Counted from the stretch's first letter, positions 43,428 to 52,000 are shown. The stretch: DNA of 64,000 nucleotides from JAWHQP01 sp032586195 (GCA_032586195.1 JAWHQP010000006.1:80867-144866), one strand, 5' to 3'. The notes: generated by a model from the letters alone, not told the origin. Numbers and translations: made by a program.

Positions 43428-44107
43428 GACTTTTCTCGTTGTTCAATAGAATCAATCTCTGATTCTGTCCCCATAAAAACACATGGCGGTTCAATCCCGT
43501 AAGCATGAACACCCGTCAACTGTATTGCTCCGGTTAAATAATCGGATGGCATTCTTATCGGATAAGCATGGTTTAATAGTTTTTTTACACCATTGAGCGT
43601 GATTAAATATGCCGTCGTCCTCATTATAGCTCTTTTCGATTTTTTTGACGGATATCTGTATCTTACCAGCCTATAACCTTCGACAATATTTCTCTTAAAT
43701 AAATATGACTTAGCCTTACCATGATCAAAAAATACTATCTCTTTCCGAGACGGGATTTTTTTTAATACATCTAATACTATTTCTTTAAAACATTGAGACA
43801 CAATAGCATCATCTTCCAAAATAATAGCTTCGGGAATATTCATCTTACTCATATATTCATATAACTTTATATGACTCATCGCGCAACCTATTTCCCCTGG
43901 GGTCAATGTTTTTTGAGCAGAAAACCTTTCAGGATAATAATTATAATCCACTTGACTCAGTTCCTCTCTTGAAAGTGTTATTCCATAGACTGCATCAATA
44001 AACTCAAAGTGTAACCCTAATCCAGTCAATCGTTCAGAAATTTTTGCCCGTCTATCAGAGCCTGCTAAACTGATTATAAAGATAGTTGGGAAGTGAATGT
44101 CTTTCAT
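43424..44107 (-). CDS. Glycosyltransferase family 25 (LPS biosynthesis galactosyltransferase-like)
   Basis: 227 aa, the length of Lex2B/LgtB/Lsg-type proteins. The N-terminal IFIISLAGSDRRAKISERL, FEFIDAVYG, LTPGEIGCAMSHIKLYEYM and the acidic IILEDDAIV match the GT25 family, which adds galactose or glucose to lipooligosaccharide. No simple-sequence repeat tract, as used for phase variation in Haemophilus lex2, is visible at its start. The 221-base AT-rich gap before it (44108-44328) contains no gene I recognise and presumably its promoter. Confidence 0.88.
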   Translation of the reverse strand: MKDIHFPTIFIISLAGSDRRAKISERLTGLGLHFEFIDAVYGITLSREELSQVDYNYYPERFSAQKTLTPGEIGCAMSHIKLYEYMSKMNIPEAIILEDDAIVSQCFKEIVLDVLKKIPSRKEIVFFDHGKAKSYLFKRNIVEGYRLVRYRYPSKKSKRAIMRTTAYLITLNGVKKLLNHAYPIRMPSDYLTGAIQLTGVHAYGIEPPCVFMGTESEIDSIEQREKS

Positions 44108-44328
44108 TACAACTCCTTATGTAAACTAATAAAATATCCTATTTTTTATAATTAGAAGAATAATTGATAAAACGTTTTTGAATAAGTTTATTTACAATAT
44201 TGGGTTTTCCTAAAATAATCTAATTAGATCCTATTCACAATACGTCTAGTTTTGTTAAGCTAAATGCAGACTGTATATTATAACATCACTAAGGAATTTA
44301 TTAAAATAAAAAACTGTGTTTAACGTAA

Positions 44329-46107
44329 TTATCTACGCCCGAACAACAATCCAAGCAGTCCGCCGCGCCGATGCGTTTCCGCATGGGATTCAATTCGCTG
44401 CAGAATAAGTCGTGATAAGGGTTGGTTCTCTGTACTATAGGTTTTATTTTCTTCTTCCACTAAATCCCGTTGGAACAAAATCTCACAGGCCTGATACACA
44501 TCTTCAACAATCCAAATAGTAAACTGATCAGCTTTTACCGCTTCAACCACTTCCTGCGATAAACTGAGCTGATGTACTGCGGCGGTGGGAATAATGACAC
44601 CTTGTTTGCCGGTTAAGCCGCGTTGTTGACAGATGGCGAAGAATCCTTCAATTTTGTCATTCACGCCGCCCACAGCGTGCACCAAACCGAATTGATCAAT
44701 CGCTCCGGTAACCGCTATGGATTGCGGCAACGGCTGGCCGGCTAAGGCGCTGGTAAGTACGCAAAATTCCGCCAGAGAAGCGCTATCTCCGTCAATTTCG
44801 CCATAAGATTGTTCAAATACCAACGAAGCGGAAAACGGCAGTTGTGACGGTAAATTTAAAATATCGGCAAGACAACTTTCAGCAATCATCATTCCTTTGC
44901 CGTGGATATTTCCCGCCAGTTCACTCTTGCGATCCACATCTATAATTTCTCCGTCGCCGAATTGTACAATACAGCTGATACGTGAAGGTTCACCGAAAGA
45001 AAGCGGAGTGCCTTGGTATTCAATAACCGAAAGCCCGTTAATCTGCCCTATTGCTTCACCTTCCGTCGGAATATAGACCTGTTCATGCAAAATATCCGCG
45101 TAAGTTTGTTCGCGCAAAAAACCTTGCTGCATTTGCGTTTGCCGGAACGCCCGTTCAAAATCTTCAGCCTCAAGCTGTGATTTATTCGCGCCTAAGCTTG
45201 CCTTGCTCAACATATTTTTCAAAGTAAGCGGCGAAATATTGATTAAGCTGCGATCCTCACAGGTTCGCACTTTTAACTGATATAAACGCTGCAAAGCCGC
45301 CGGCGTAAGAGGCGGAAAATGCTGTTGAGCGGCAAAATGCCGTACATATTGCGCCCATTTTACTTGTTGATCGCTTTTTTCTACCGAAAAATAGCTTTCA
45401 AGCTCGGAATAATCTGACAAAGCATACAATTCGGATTCAAGTTCAGCAAAAGCCGCCAACTCCTCACGATTGCCTAATAAAATTAATTTCAATTCCAGCG
45501 GATAGCTTGGAATTTCACAAGGCAATGGTTTAGAAGGATGAACAGCATACCAATCAAATCGTTTGCTCGTCAGAATTTGTTTCAAACGGAGCCAGGCATC
45601 AAATTGAGCTAACAGGCCCGCCACGCTTAGAATCAGCACACCGCCATTGGCTTGATGAACTAATCCCGGCGTCAGTTTAATATCCTTGGAAATAGGGTGA
45701 ATCTGTAAGGTTCCGAATAACTTGGCCTGATCAAAAAATAGCGAAAACAGCACCGCACTTTGAGCTGCAAAATTATCTTCCATAGACTGAGCCGGCTCGG
45801 TGTAAATATGAGCAAAAGAGAAACTATCCGCCTGTTCCACCATATAGCGAACGCCTGTTACCCGCATATCAGGCTGCAACTGAGCAGCGATGTGCGATTG
45901 CAGTAACGGAGCATATTCCGCCTGATCGTCCGCTTCCAGCACCAGCAAACTGCGGTGCTGATTTTGTAAGAAATGTGAAATTGCAGAACTTGCCCGCGGC
46001 TGTAAATCAAAAAAAGTAACGGCTTGTTCGCTGTTGTTTGAAAGATTTAAAACGGGCAATAAATCCTGCCAGGCCAATATTTGTTTAGATGATGAAGATA
46101 AATTCAC
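44329..46107 (-). CDS. ycbZ: Lon-like protease, YcbZ/LonH family
   Basis: 592 aa, the size of E. coli YcbZ (586). The C-terminal Lon peptidase domain (residues about 380-550) has the Ser nucleophile in GEIDGDSASLAEF and the Lys in GGVNDKIEGFF. The N-terminal part is a degenerate AAA region without a clear Walker A motif, as is usual for this branch. Function is poorly known. It is divergent from matP, and in E. coli and Haemophilus the two genes are also neighbours. Confidence 0.9.
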   Translation of the reverse strand: MNLSSSSKQILAWQDLLPVLNLSNNSEQAVTFFDLQPRASSAISHFLQNQHRSLLVLEADDQAEYAPLLQSHIAAQLQPDMRVTGVRYMVEQADSFSFAHIYTEPAQSMEDNFAAQSAVLFSLFFDQAKLFGTLQIHPISKDIKLTPGLVHQANGGVLILSVAGLLAQFDAWLRLKQILTSKRFDWYAVHPSKPLPCEIPSYPLELKLILLGNREELAAFAELESELYALSDYSELESYFSVEKSDQQVKWAQYVRHFAAQQHFPPLTPAALQRLYQLKVRTCEDRSLINISPLTLKNMLSKASLGANKSQLEAEDFERAFRQTQMQQGFLREQTYADILHEQVYIPTEGEAIGQINGLSVIEYQGTPLSFGEPSRISCIVQFGDGEIIDVDRKSELAGNIHGKGMMIAESCLADILNLPSQLPFSASLVFEQSYGEIDGDSASLAEFCVLTSALAGQPLPQSIAVTGAIDQFGLVHAVGGVNDKIEGFFAICQQRGLTGKQGVIIPTAAVHQLSLSQEVVEAVKADQFTIWIVEDVYQACEILFQRDLVEEENKTYSTENQPLSRLILQRIESHAETHRRGGLLGLLFGRR

Positions 46108-46214
46108 AGATATTCTCTTTCCATAAAAAATAATCCGTGCATTATTGCATACTTCCGGCCATATTTCTAAAAATTTACTGGAAAATTCAGGGTAAAAAGC
46201 GTATATTGGGACGG

Positions 46215-46227
46215 GTTACCACGTCAC
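46215..46227. promoter_or_regulatory. matS-like sequence upstream of matP
   Basis: GTTACCACGTCAC matches the MatP target GTGAC-RNY-GTCAC except at two positions, with one half-site perfect. It lies 18 bases before the matP start, in a position to repress it. It could be a chance resemblance. Confidence 0.35.
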
Positions 46228-46244
46228 TAATTAGCGAGAAAACG

Positions 46245-46697
46245 ATGAAATACCAAAAATTAGAAAATCAGGAAGCGCATTGGAAATGGCTTTATCTCAC
46301 TAAAAAACATCGTGAAGGGGAAAATATCACCCGCTATACCGAACGCAGCCTACAGGAAGAACAGGTCAGACAGCTGATAGCATGCCAAAATAATCCTGAG
46401 AAGATTATTCAATGGATTGCGGAACACATGGCGACGGAACTGGTCGTTAAACTGGATCAGGCCATTCGTGCCCGGCGTAAACGATTTTTCAACGGCGAAA
46501 AACAAAGCACCAAAAAGAAATCCATTGATTTGGAATACGGTGTATGGCTGCGGCTGTCCAAATATTCCCGCAAAATGAAAATGACCTTGTCGGAAACCAT
46601 TTCTTATATGATTGACGAACGGGAAAACAAAGCGTTATACGAAGCACAAATGTCTGCAATGAAGGCGGGGTTGAAAGACTTATTAGGAAAAAAATAA
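46245..46697 (+). CDS. matP: MatP, Ter macrodomain organiser
   Basis: 150 aa from the ATG at 46245 (E. coli MatP is 150 aa); the frame extending to 46137 adds residues overlapping the divergent promoter. The start MKYQKLENQEAHWKWLYL, the four-helix N-terminal bundle, the ribbon-helix-helix region YGVWLRLSKYSRKMKMTLSE and the C-terminal coiled coil (residues about 125-150) are typical. MatP binds matS sites in the terminus region and condenses it. The neighbour lonH is conserved. Confidence 0.93.
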   Translation: MKYQKLENQEAHWKWLYLTKKHREGENITRYTERSLQEEQVRQLIACQNNPEKIIQWIAEHMATELVVKLDQAIRARRKRFFNGEKQSTKKKSIDLEYGVWLRLSKYSRKMKMTLSETISYMIDERENKALYEAQMSAMKAGLKDLLGKK

Positions 46698-46867
46698 AGG
46701 AACATTATTTTACAGCGATCGCGTGGAACAAATTCACCCGAAATTAAAGTGCTATCAGTCCTTAATTTAAACAGTCCAGATTTTCGGCAACGCAAATATA
46801 CTTCCGACCGTTGAGTGCCAATCACAAAAAGAAGGCATAAGATTATTATTTATAAAGGACTTTTTAA

Positions 46868-46910
46868 CTAAAAAAGTTGCTAATATTAAATTAACTTATT
46901 ATTAGCAACT
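46868..46910 (-). terminator. Terminator of the sspA-sspB operon
   Basis: A perfect 10-bp stem (AGTTGCTAAT at 46875-46884 with ATTAGCAACT at 46901-46910) and a 16-base loop. On the minus strand it is followed by a T run (A run on the plus strand, 46869-46875). The rest of 46698-46982 shows no gene. Confidence 0.75.
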
Positions 46911-46982
46911 ATTTGCCTGCTATGTCAAAAGCGAGTTTCTAAAACTCAAATTTTCAACACCGCGCTTTGCTATGATTTGAAC

Positions 46983-47453
46983 TTATTTTACAATTCGCAA
47001 ATGAGAAGGGGCTTTTTTCTTTTGATTGGTTGGTTCGGTTTTTTCCGTTTTGGAACTTGCCGGTTTATCCACCGCATTTTCAAAGCCAAGCGGCTGTTCC
47101 GCGGTTGGGGCGCGATCCAGTTCATCATATACGGCTTCAGGCTCAAACATCACTCCATCGCCATTCTCACGGGCATAAATCGCCAATGCAGCCCCCATTG
47201 GGATATACACATCACGCGGAATACCGCGGAAACGAGCGTTAAATACGATGGCGTCATTTGCCAGTTGCAGATTCGCTACTGCCCCCGCTGAAAGATTAAG
47301 CACGATTTGGCCGTCTTTCACATATTCCACAGGCACATTCACACCATAATAGGTGGCATCGACAACCAGATAAGGCGTAAGAGAATTATCCACCAGCCAA
47401 TCGTAATAAGCTCTTAACAAATAAGGACGTTTAGGAGAAGTTTTGATGTTCAT
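46983..47453 (-). CDS. sspB: ClpXP adaptor / stringent starvation protein SspB
   Basis: 156 aa. The N-terminal substrate-binding domain begins TSPKRPYLLRAYYDWLVDNSLTPYLVVDA and runs to about residue 112 (FNARFRGIPRDVYIPMGAALAIYARENGDG). The C-terminus ends HLRIVK, the ClpX-docking peptide (XB motif), after a flexible Pro/Lys-rich linker. It delivers ssrA-tagged proteins from stalled ribosomes to ClpXP. It starts one base after the sspA stop. Confidence 0.95.
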   Translation of the reverse strand: MNIKTSPKRPYLLRAYYDWLVDNSLTPYLVVDATYYGVNVPVEYVKDGQIVLNLSAGAVANLQLANDAIVFNARFRGIPRDVYIPMGAALAIYARENGDGVMFEPEAVYDELDRAPTAEQPLGFENAVDKPASSKTEKTEPTNQKKKAPSHLRIVK

Positions 47454-47454
47454 A

Positions 47455-48093
47455 TTATTTCTCTTCCATCAAATTTTTCGGTGCATTATTGCCTAGGGAT
47501 TGTGTGAAAGAATCGCGAGAAAACACGCGTTCCATATAGGCTCTAAGGGCTTTGCTACCGTTTCCGCTAAACTCCACTCCCATATTTTGCATACGCCACA
47601 ATAAAGGAGCGATATAACAATCAATCAGGCTGAACTCTTCACTCATAAAATAAGGTGTTTGCGAAAAAATCGGCGCGATTGCCTGCATTTCTTCTTTAAG
47701 CTGTTTTAATGCATTAGCCCGTTGGTCATCATTACCTTCTTCCGCAAGGGCGAGTGCCGGATACCAATCCTGCTCGATACGTAACATTAATAAACGGCTT
47801 TTACCACGCGCCACGGGATAGACGGGCATGAGCGGCGGATGAGGGAAGCGTTCATCAAGATATTCCATAATAATACGGGAATTAAATAATACTAAATCAC
47901 GATCCACTAAAGTCGGTAAAGTTCCGTAAGGGTTTAATTCCATTAAATCTTCTGATAATGCCTGCGGATCTACAACTTCTGTTTCATAAGCAACACCTTT
48001 TTCCGCTAATACAATACGTACTTGATGGCAGTAAATATCTGATTTATCAGAAAAAAGAGTCATTATTGAACGTTTATTTGCAGCGCTTGTCAT
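47455..48093 (-). CDS. sspA: Stringent starvation protein A
   Basis: 212 aa GST-fold protein that binds RNA polymerase (sigma-70 holoenzyme). ANKRSIMTLFSDKSDIYCHQVRIVLAEKGV matches the N-terminus of SspA proteins from the first Met, so the start at 48093 is preferred. The PHPPLMPVYPVARGKSRLLMLRIEQDWYP segment includes the conserved surface patch around residues 84-96. It precedes sspB and follows rpsI on the same strand, the same order as in E. coli. Confidence 0.95.
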   Translation of the reverse strand: MTSAANKRSIMTLFSDKSDIYCHQVRIVLAEKGVAYETEVVDPQALSEDLMELNPYGTLPTLVDRDLVLFNSRIIMEYLDERFPHPPLMPVYPVARGKSRLLMLRIEQDWYPALALAEEGNDDQRANALKQLKEEMQAIAPIFSQTPYFMSEEFSLIDCYIAPLLWRMQNMGVEFSGNGSKALRAYMERVFSRDSFTQSLGNNAPKNLMEEK

Positions 48094-48290
48094 CTATTCC
48101 TCCGACGACCTGAATGGTATAAGTAAAGTTTATTTTTAACTGTTATTCTAAATAAAAATGAGGTCTCCGCTTAGGTCTGACGCTTTGATTAAGCCTCAAA
48201 CAGCAAGAATACCTCTCGAAAAAATGGTCGCTTATTCTACCATATTTCAGTATATGAATGCCAAGCCTTGGCCTGTTTTTTCATAAAAAA

Positions 48291-48321
48291 GCAAAAAATT
48301 GCAAGCCCGAAAGCTTGCAAT
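48291..48321 (-). terminator. Terminator after rpsI
   Basis: ATTGCAAGC (48298-48306) and GCTTGCAAT (48313-48321) pair around CCGAAA, with the A run at 48293-48298 giving a T tract on the minus strand. It separates rplM-rpsI from sspA-sspB. The remaining bases of 48094-48346 carry the sspA promoter region and nothing else visible. Confidence 0.8.
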
Positions 48322-48346
48322 TTCTGTGGTAAATATAAATATAAAA

Positions 48347-48739
48347 TCAACGTTTGGAATATTGCGGACGACGACGTGCTTTGTGGAGACCCACTTTTTT
48401 ACGTTCAACGCGACGAGCATCACGAGTAACGAAGCCTGCGGCACGTAACGCCGGACGAAGGGTTTCATCGTATTCGATTAAAGCACGTGTAATACCATGA
48501 CGGATTGCACCCGCTTGACCTGAAATACCGCCGCCTTTAACAGTGATGTAAAGGTCCAGTTTATCAGTTAATTCAACCAATTCTAACGGTTGACGTACCA
48601 CCATACGTGAAGTTTCACGACCGAAGTACACCTCTAATTCACGCTGATTGATAGTGATTTTACCACTGCCCGGTTTGATGAAAACACGAGCTGAAGAGCT
48701 TTTGCGGCGACCTGTGCCGTAGTTTTGATTCTCTGCCAT
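48347..48739 (-). CDS. rpsI: 30S ribosomal protein S9
   Basis: 130 aa, the same length as E. coli S9. NYGTGRRKSSSARVFIKPGSGKITIN, GGGISGQAGAIRHGITRAL and the C-terminal ARRRPQYSKR tail that reaches the P-site tRNA are intact. It follows rplM after 15 bases. Confidence 0.98.
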   Translation of the reverse strand: MAENQNYGTGRRKSSSARVFIKPGSGKITINQRELEVYFGRETSRMVVRQPLELVELTDKLDLYITVKGGGISGQAGAIRHGITRALIEYDETLRPALRAAGFVTRDARRVERKKVGLHKARRRPQYSKR

Positions 48740-48754
48740 TTTCGTGCTCCGTGA

Positions 48755-49183
48755 TTAGATATCTAAAACTTGAGGTTGTTGTGCTGCATGTTCATGTTGT
48801 GAACCTGCATACACTTTTAATTTGCGGAACATTGCACGGCCTAACGGGCCTTTCGGCAACATACCTTTAACCGCAATCTCAATCACAGCTTCCGGACGGC
48901 GAGCGATCATTTCTTTGAAAGTCGCTTGTTTAATGCCACCGACATAACCTGTGTGCCAGTAGTAAACTTTATCAGTTTCTTTACGACCCGTTACAGCCAC
49001 TTTATCCGCATTAATTACGATGATGTAATCACCGGTATCAACGTGCGGAGTATATTCTGCTTTATGTTTACCACGTAAACGACGTGCTAATTCAGTAGCT
49101 AAACGACCCAAAGTTTTACCCGTCGCATCCACTACATACCAGTCGCGTTTAACCGTTTCCGGTTTTGCTACAAAAGTTTTCAT
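48755..49183 (-). CDS. rplM: 50S ribosomal protein L13
   Basis: 142 aa from the ATG at 49183 (E. coli 142); the in-frame ATG five codons upstream adds MVIKL and is less likely. KTFVAKPETVKRDWYVVDATGKTLGR, LRGKHKAEYTPHVDTGDY and KGMLPKGPLGRAMFRKLKVYAG are conserved. In E. coli L13 represses its own operon by binding the mRNA leader; a leader of about 135 bases with a hairpin is visible here. Confidence 0.98.
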   Translation of the reverse strand: MKTFVAKPETVKRDWYVVDATGKTLGRLATELARRLRGKHKAEYTPHVDTGDYIIVINADKVAVTGRKETDKVYYWHTGYVGGIKQATFKEMIARRPEAVIEIAVKGMLPKGPLGRAMFRKLKVYAGSQHEHAAQQPQVLDI

Positions 49184-49218
49184 TAATTTAATTACCAATA
49201 ATAATCATTAATACCCAG

Positions 49219-49354
49219 TGTTTATTACTAAACACAACCATTGTTCTCAATCGCGCACCCCTTCGAGTGTGATTTCGACAAAATAATGCGTGGTGGGAAT
49301 CCAACACATTCACAGGGTCGCGAGATTATACATAAAAAATTTCCGTAATGCGAA
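49219..49354 (-). promoter_or_regulatory. Probable rplM promoter and structured leader
   Basis: On the minus strand a -10 box TATAAT (49330-49325) is preceded by TTCGCA (49354-49349) at an 18-base spacing. The transcript would start near 49318 and carry a hairpin GTGTTT-N6-AAACAC (49219-49236), possibly the L13 operator. The 363-base gap (49184-49546) also holds an uptake sequence near 49403 and the zapG promoter, with no other gene. Confidence 0.5.
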
Positions 49355-49546
49355 TTTTTTATCCGTTCCAACCGCAATTTATACAAAACTCGCAAACACA
49401 GCACCGCACTTTACCGCATTACGACATTCCGTCATAAAATTTTGTGACCTTCCGCAAGCAATTAACATCTATCACAAGACAAATGATCTATTTATAGTTA
49501 TGATGAACACATTCTATATTATTAACAAATGTAAGGAGTGATGATT

Positions 49547-49975
49547 ATGCCGACTTGGACACCGGAAATGTGGCAGACCGCGGGGATCGGTTTAGTAATA
49601 GGCTTTATTGCAGGCTACCTTTTTTTGCGTATAGGCAAGGGGTCAATCAAAAAACAATTGCAGACCGAAACGGAACTTAAGGCGGTGAAAGCTCAGATTG
49701 AAACGCAGAAACTTGAATTAGAGAAGCACTTTGCAGAAAGCGCCGAGCTGTTAAAAAACCTCGCTCAGGATTATCAGAAACTTTATAGCCATCTTGCCAA
49801 TTCATCCGCCGCTTTACTGCCTAATTCGCAACAGAAACCTCTTTTTCCGCAGAATTTGATTGAACGTGACGACACATTATCCGGCGCGGCAAATAACGTA
49901 AACAATAACGAAGAAAAGCTCAAACCGAAAGATTATTCGGAAGGTTCCTCAGGTTTATTGAAAGCGGAAAAATAA
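49547..49975 (+). CDS. zapG: ZapG/YhcB (DUF1043), inner-membrane cell-division and envelope protein
   Basis: 142 aa from the ATG at 49547, eight bases after GGAG; two in-frame alternatives at 49538 (GTG) and 49541 overlap or crowd that site. One N-terminal membrane helix (residues about 10-28, IGLVIGFIAGYLFLRIG) is followed by a coiled coil (about 30-85) and the family motif HFAESAELLKNLAQDYQKLYSHLANSSAALLP, then a disordered tail. ZapG links peptidoglycan synthesis and Z-ring function. As in E. coli, it lies between rplM-rpsI and degQ, although zapE (yhcM) is absent here. Confidence 0.9.
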   Translation: MPTWTPEMWQTAGIGLVIGFIAGYLFLRIGKGSIKKQLQTETELKAVKAQIETQKLELEKHFAESAELLKNLAQDYQKLYSHLANSSAALLPNSQQKPLFPQNLIERDDTLSGAANNVNNNEEKLKPKDYSEGSSGLLKAEK

Positions 49976-49997
49976 ATCATTCAGAATGTAACCGCCC

Positions 49998-50042
49998 CGA
50001 AAGTGCGGTGTTAAAAACAGCAGTTTTAACACCGCACTTTCG
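49998..50042 (+). terminator. Terminator of zapG from an inverted uptake-sequence pair
   Basis: A perfect 19-bp stem (49998-50016 with 50024-50042) and a seven-base loop, with an uptake sequence in each arm. It separates zapG from degQ. Confidence 0.88.
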
Positions 50043-50179
50043 TTAGAAAGCCGTTCATAATTTAAACGATTAACCCTCGATTGGATTATATTATGAACAT
50101 TTTTAGCTTATTTTTTAATGAATTATAAAAAGTTCAATTTTTTTTCATTTAAATTTCATCCACTTAACCTTGAAATTCC

Positions 50180-50207
50180 GGAACATCCTCATATTTTTCA
50201 TGTCATA
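50180..50207 (+). promoter_or_regulatory. Possible sigma-E promoter upstream of degQ
   Basis: GGAACATC (-35-like) is followed after 15 bases by TCATA (-10-like), near the sigma-E form GGAACTT-N16-TCNNA. The predicted start is about 50 bases before the gene. This is a resemblance only. Confidence 0.35.
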
Positions 50208-50265
50208 TATCGGGTGCAACCGATGTATTCTTCGACCCTATTTATATGTTTATTAAGGACTTTAC

Positions 50266-51735
50266 ATGAAAAAACACTTTAGATTATCAGCCGTTGCGTT
50301 AAGTTTAGCGGTATTAACCGCGCCGATGACAAGCTTCGCCGGATTCACTTCTTTCTTTGGCGGAAATGACAACAAGGAAGAGCAAAAACAGGAAGCTCCC
50401 GCACAAATGCAGGCAACCCCGGCGGTAACCAATACCACGGCGGCGATTAGTCTTGCCGTACCAAGCCTTGCACCGATGTTAGAAAAAGTATTACCCGCCG
50501 TGGTAACCATTTCCGTTGAAGGTACCGAAAAAACAAATCAGAAATCCTTTGATATACCGGAAGAATTTAAATTCTTCTTCGGTGATGACTTCTTCGGTAA
50601 CGGTTCATCAAATCCGAAGAATTTCAAAGGATTAGGCTCCGGCGTTATCATCAATGCGGAAAAAGGCTATGTGCTCACCAATAATCACGTGATTGACAGT
50701 GCGGATAAGATTACCGTTAAGCTGAAAGACGGACGTGAATTTAAAGCGAAAGTCGTCGGAAAGGATAAGCAATCCGATGTGGCGTTAATCCAGATCGAAA
50801 ATCCGAAAAATCTCACCCAAATTCAAATGGCGGACAGCGATAAATTACGTGTCGGTGATTTTGCCGTGGCGATCGGCAACCCATTCGGTTTAGGTCAAAC
50901 CGCAACCTCCGGCATTATTTCCGCTCTCGGACGTTCCACCGGTTCCGATGGCGGCAATTATGAAAACTTTATTCAAACTGACGCGGCAGTGAACCGAGGC
51001 AATTCCGGCGGCCCATTGATCAACCTGAACGGTGAACTCATCGGTATCAACACCGCTATTATTTCACCAAGCGGCGGCAACGCGGGTATTGCTTTTGCCA
51101 TTCCAAGCAATATGGCGAACAATTTGGTCGCTCAAATTCTGGAATACGGTGAGGTTCGCCGCGGTCTGTTGGGCATTAAAGGGGGCGAGCTCAATGCGGA
51201 TTTAGCCAAAGCCTTTAATATTGATGCCCAGCAAGGCGCGTTCGTAAGTGAAGTCATTCCGGGGTCGGCGGCGGATAAAGCGGGCTTGAAAGCGGGAGAT
51301 GTCATTATTGCGATGAACGGTCAGAAAATTTCCAGTTTTGCCGAAATGCGGGCCAAGATCGCCACCAGCGGCGCAGGCAAAGAAATAAATCTGACCTATT
51401 TGCGCGACAATAAAACGGAGAACGTAAAAGTGACCTTGCAGGCGGATGACGGCAATCAAACGGCCACCGCCGATTCGGATATCTTGCCCGAATTAGAAGG
51501 CGCTCAATTTGAAAATTATGCGGAAAACAACACGAAAGGCGTAAAAATCAGCAAAGTCGCTAAAAATTCGCCCGCCGCACGCAACGGCTTGAAAGAAGGC
51601 GATATTATTATTGGGGTAAACCGTACACTGATTAATAATCTAAGCGAACTACGCAAAGCCTTGAACGATCAGAATTCGGTTTCCGCCTTAAATATTTTAC
51701 GCGGCAACAGCAACTTCTATTTACTGCTGCAATAA
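50266..51735 (+). CDS. degQ: Periplasmic serine endoprotease of the DegP/DegQ family
   Basis: 489 aa. A signal peptide (cleavage near SFA-GF) leads into a trypsin-like domain with His in TNNHVID, Asp in KQSDVALIQIE and Ser in NRGNSGGPL, followed by two PDZ domains (residues about 300-390 and 410-489). It refolds or degrades damaged envelope proteins. Gene order next to zapG favours DegQ; the length (DegP 474, DegQ 455 in E. coli) does not decide. No degS follows. The 3' end is marked by a short terminator made of an uptake sequence and its inverted partial copy. Confidence 0.93.
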   Translation: MKKHFRLSAVALSLAVLTAPMTSFAGFTSFFGGNDNKEEQKQEAPAQMQATPAVTNTTAAISLAVPSLAPMLEKVLPAVVTISVEGTEKTNQKSFDIPEEFKFFFGDDFFGNGSSNPKNFKGLGSGVIINAEKGYVLTNNHVIDSADKITVKLKDGREFKAKVVGKDKQSDVALIQIENPKNLTQIQMADSDKLRVGDFAVAIGNPFGLGQTATSGIISALGRSTGSDGGNYENFIQTDAAVNRGNSGGPLINLNGELIGINTAIISPSGGNAGIAFAIPSNMANNLVAQILEYGEVRRGLLGIKGGELNADLAKAFNIDAQQGAFVSEVIPGSAADKAGLKAGDVIIAMNGQKISSFAEMRAKIATSGAGKEINLTYLRDNKTENVKVTLQADDGNQTATADSDILPELEGAQFENYAENNTKGVKISKVAKNSPAARNGLKEGDIIIGVNRTLINNLSELRKALNDQNSVSALNILRGNSNFYLLLQ

Positions 51736-51744
51736 AATAACCTG

Positions 51745-51774
51745 AAGTGCGGTGTTATACATCGCACTTTTTTT
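51745..51774 (+). terminator. Terminator of degQ
   Basis: AAGTGCG (51745-51751) pairs with CGCACTT (51763-51769), followed by a T run. The left arm is part of an uptake sequence. Confidence 0.75.
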
Positions 51775-51797
51775 AATCAACTTACTCGGAGAGTATC

Positions 51798-51986
51798 ATG
51801 AAATCATTAAAAACAGCGGCAATTATCGCATTATCCGGTTTATTCGTATTCAGTACTTCCGCTATGGCGGCGCCTCATCACGAGCCACAAAAACAAGTGC
51901 ATAAACGTCCTCCGCACCCTAAAAAAGTGAAAAAAGCCAAACCGGCTAAACATATGAAAAAACCACCTAAACACGAAAAGCGTTAA
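51798..51986 (+). CDS. Small, Lys/His/Pro-rich exported protein, 62 aa
   Basis: The N-terminal signal peptide (MKSLKTAAIIALSGLFVFSTSAMA, cleavage probably at AMA-AP) is followed by a 38-residue mature part made almost only of Lys, His, Pro, Arg and Ala (for example KKVKKAKPAKHMKKPPKH). A GGAGAG sequence lies before the ATG and strong terminators flank the gene on both sides, so it is its own transcription unit. The strongly basic, His-rich composition recalls acid-shock or metal-binding periplasmic peptides, but I recognise no family and assign no function. Confidence 0.65.
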   Translation: MKSLKTAAIIALSGLFVFSTSAMAAPHHEPQKQVHKRPPHPKKVKKAKPAKHMKKPPKHEKR

Positions 51987-52000
51987 TTTTCTGTCGAGAA

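Noticed and set aside
48260..48272. GCCAAGCCTTGGC palindrome near a T run
   Set aside because: The arms leave a one-base loop, so it cannot form a normal terminator hairpin; a proper terminator for rpsI lies at 48291-48321.
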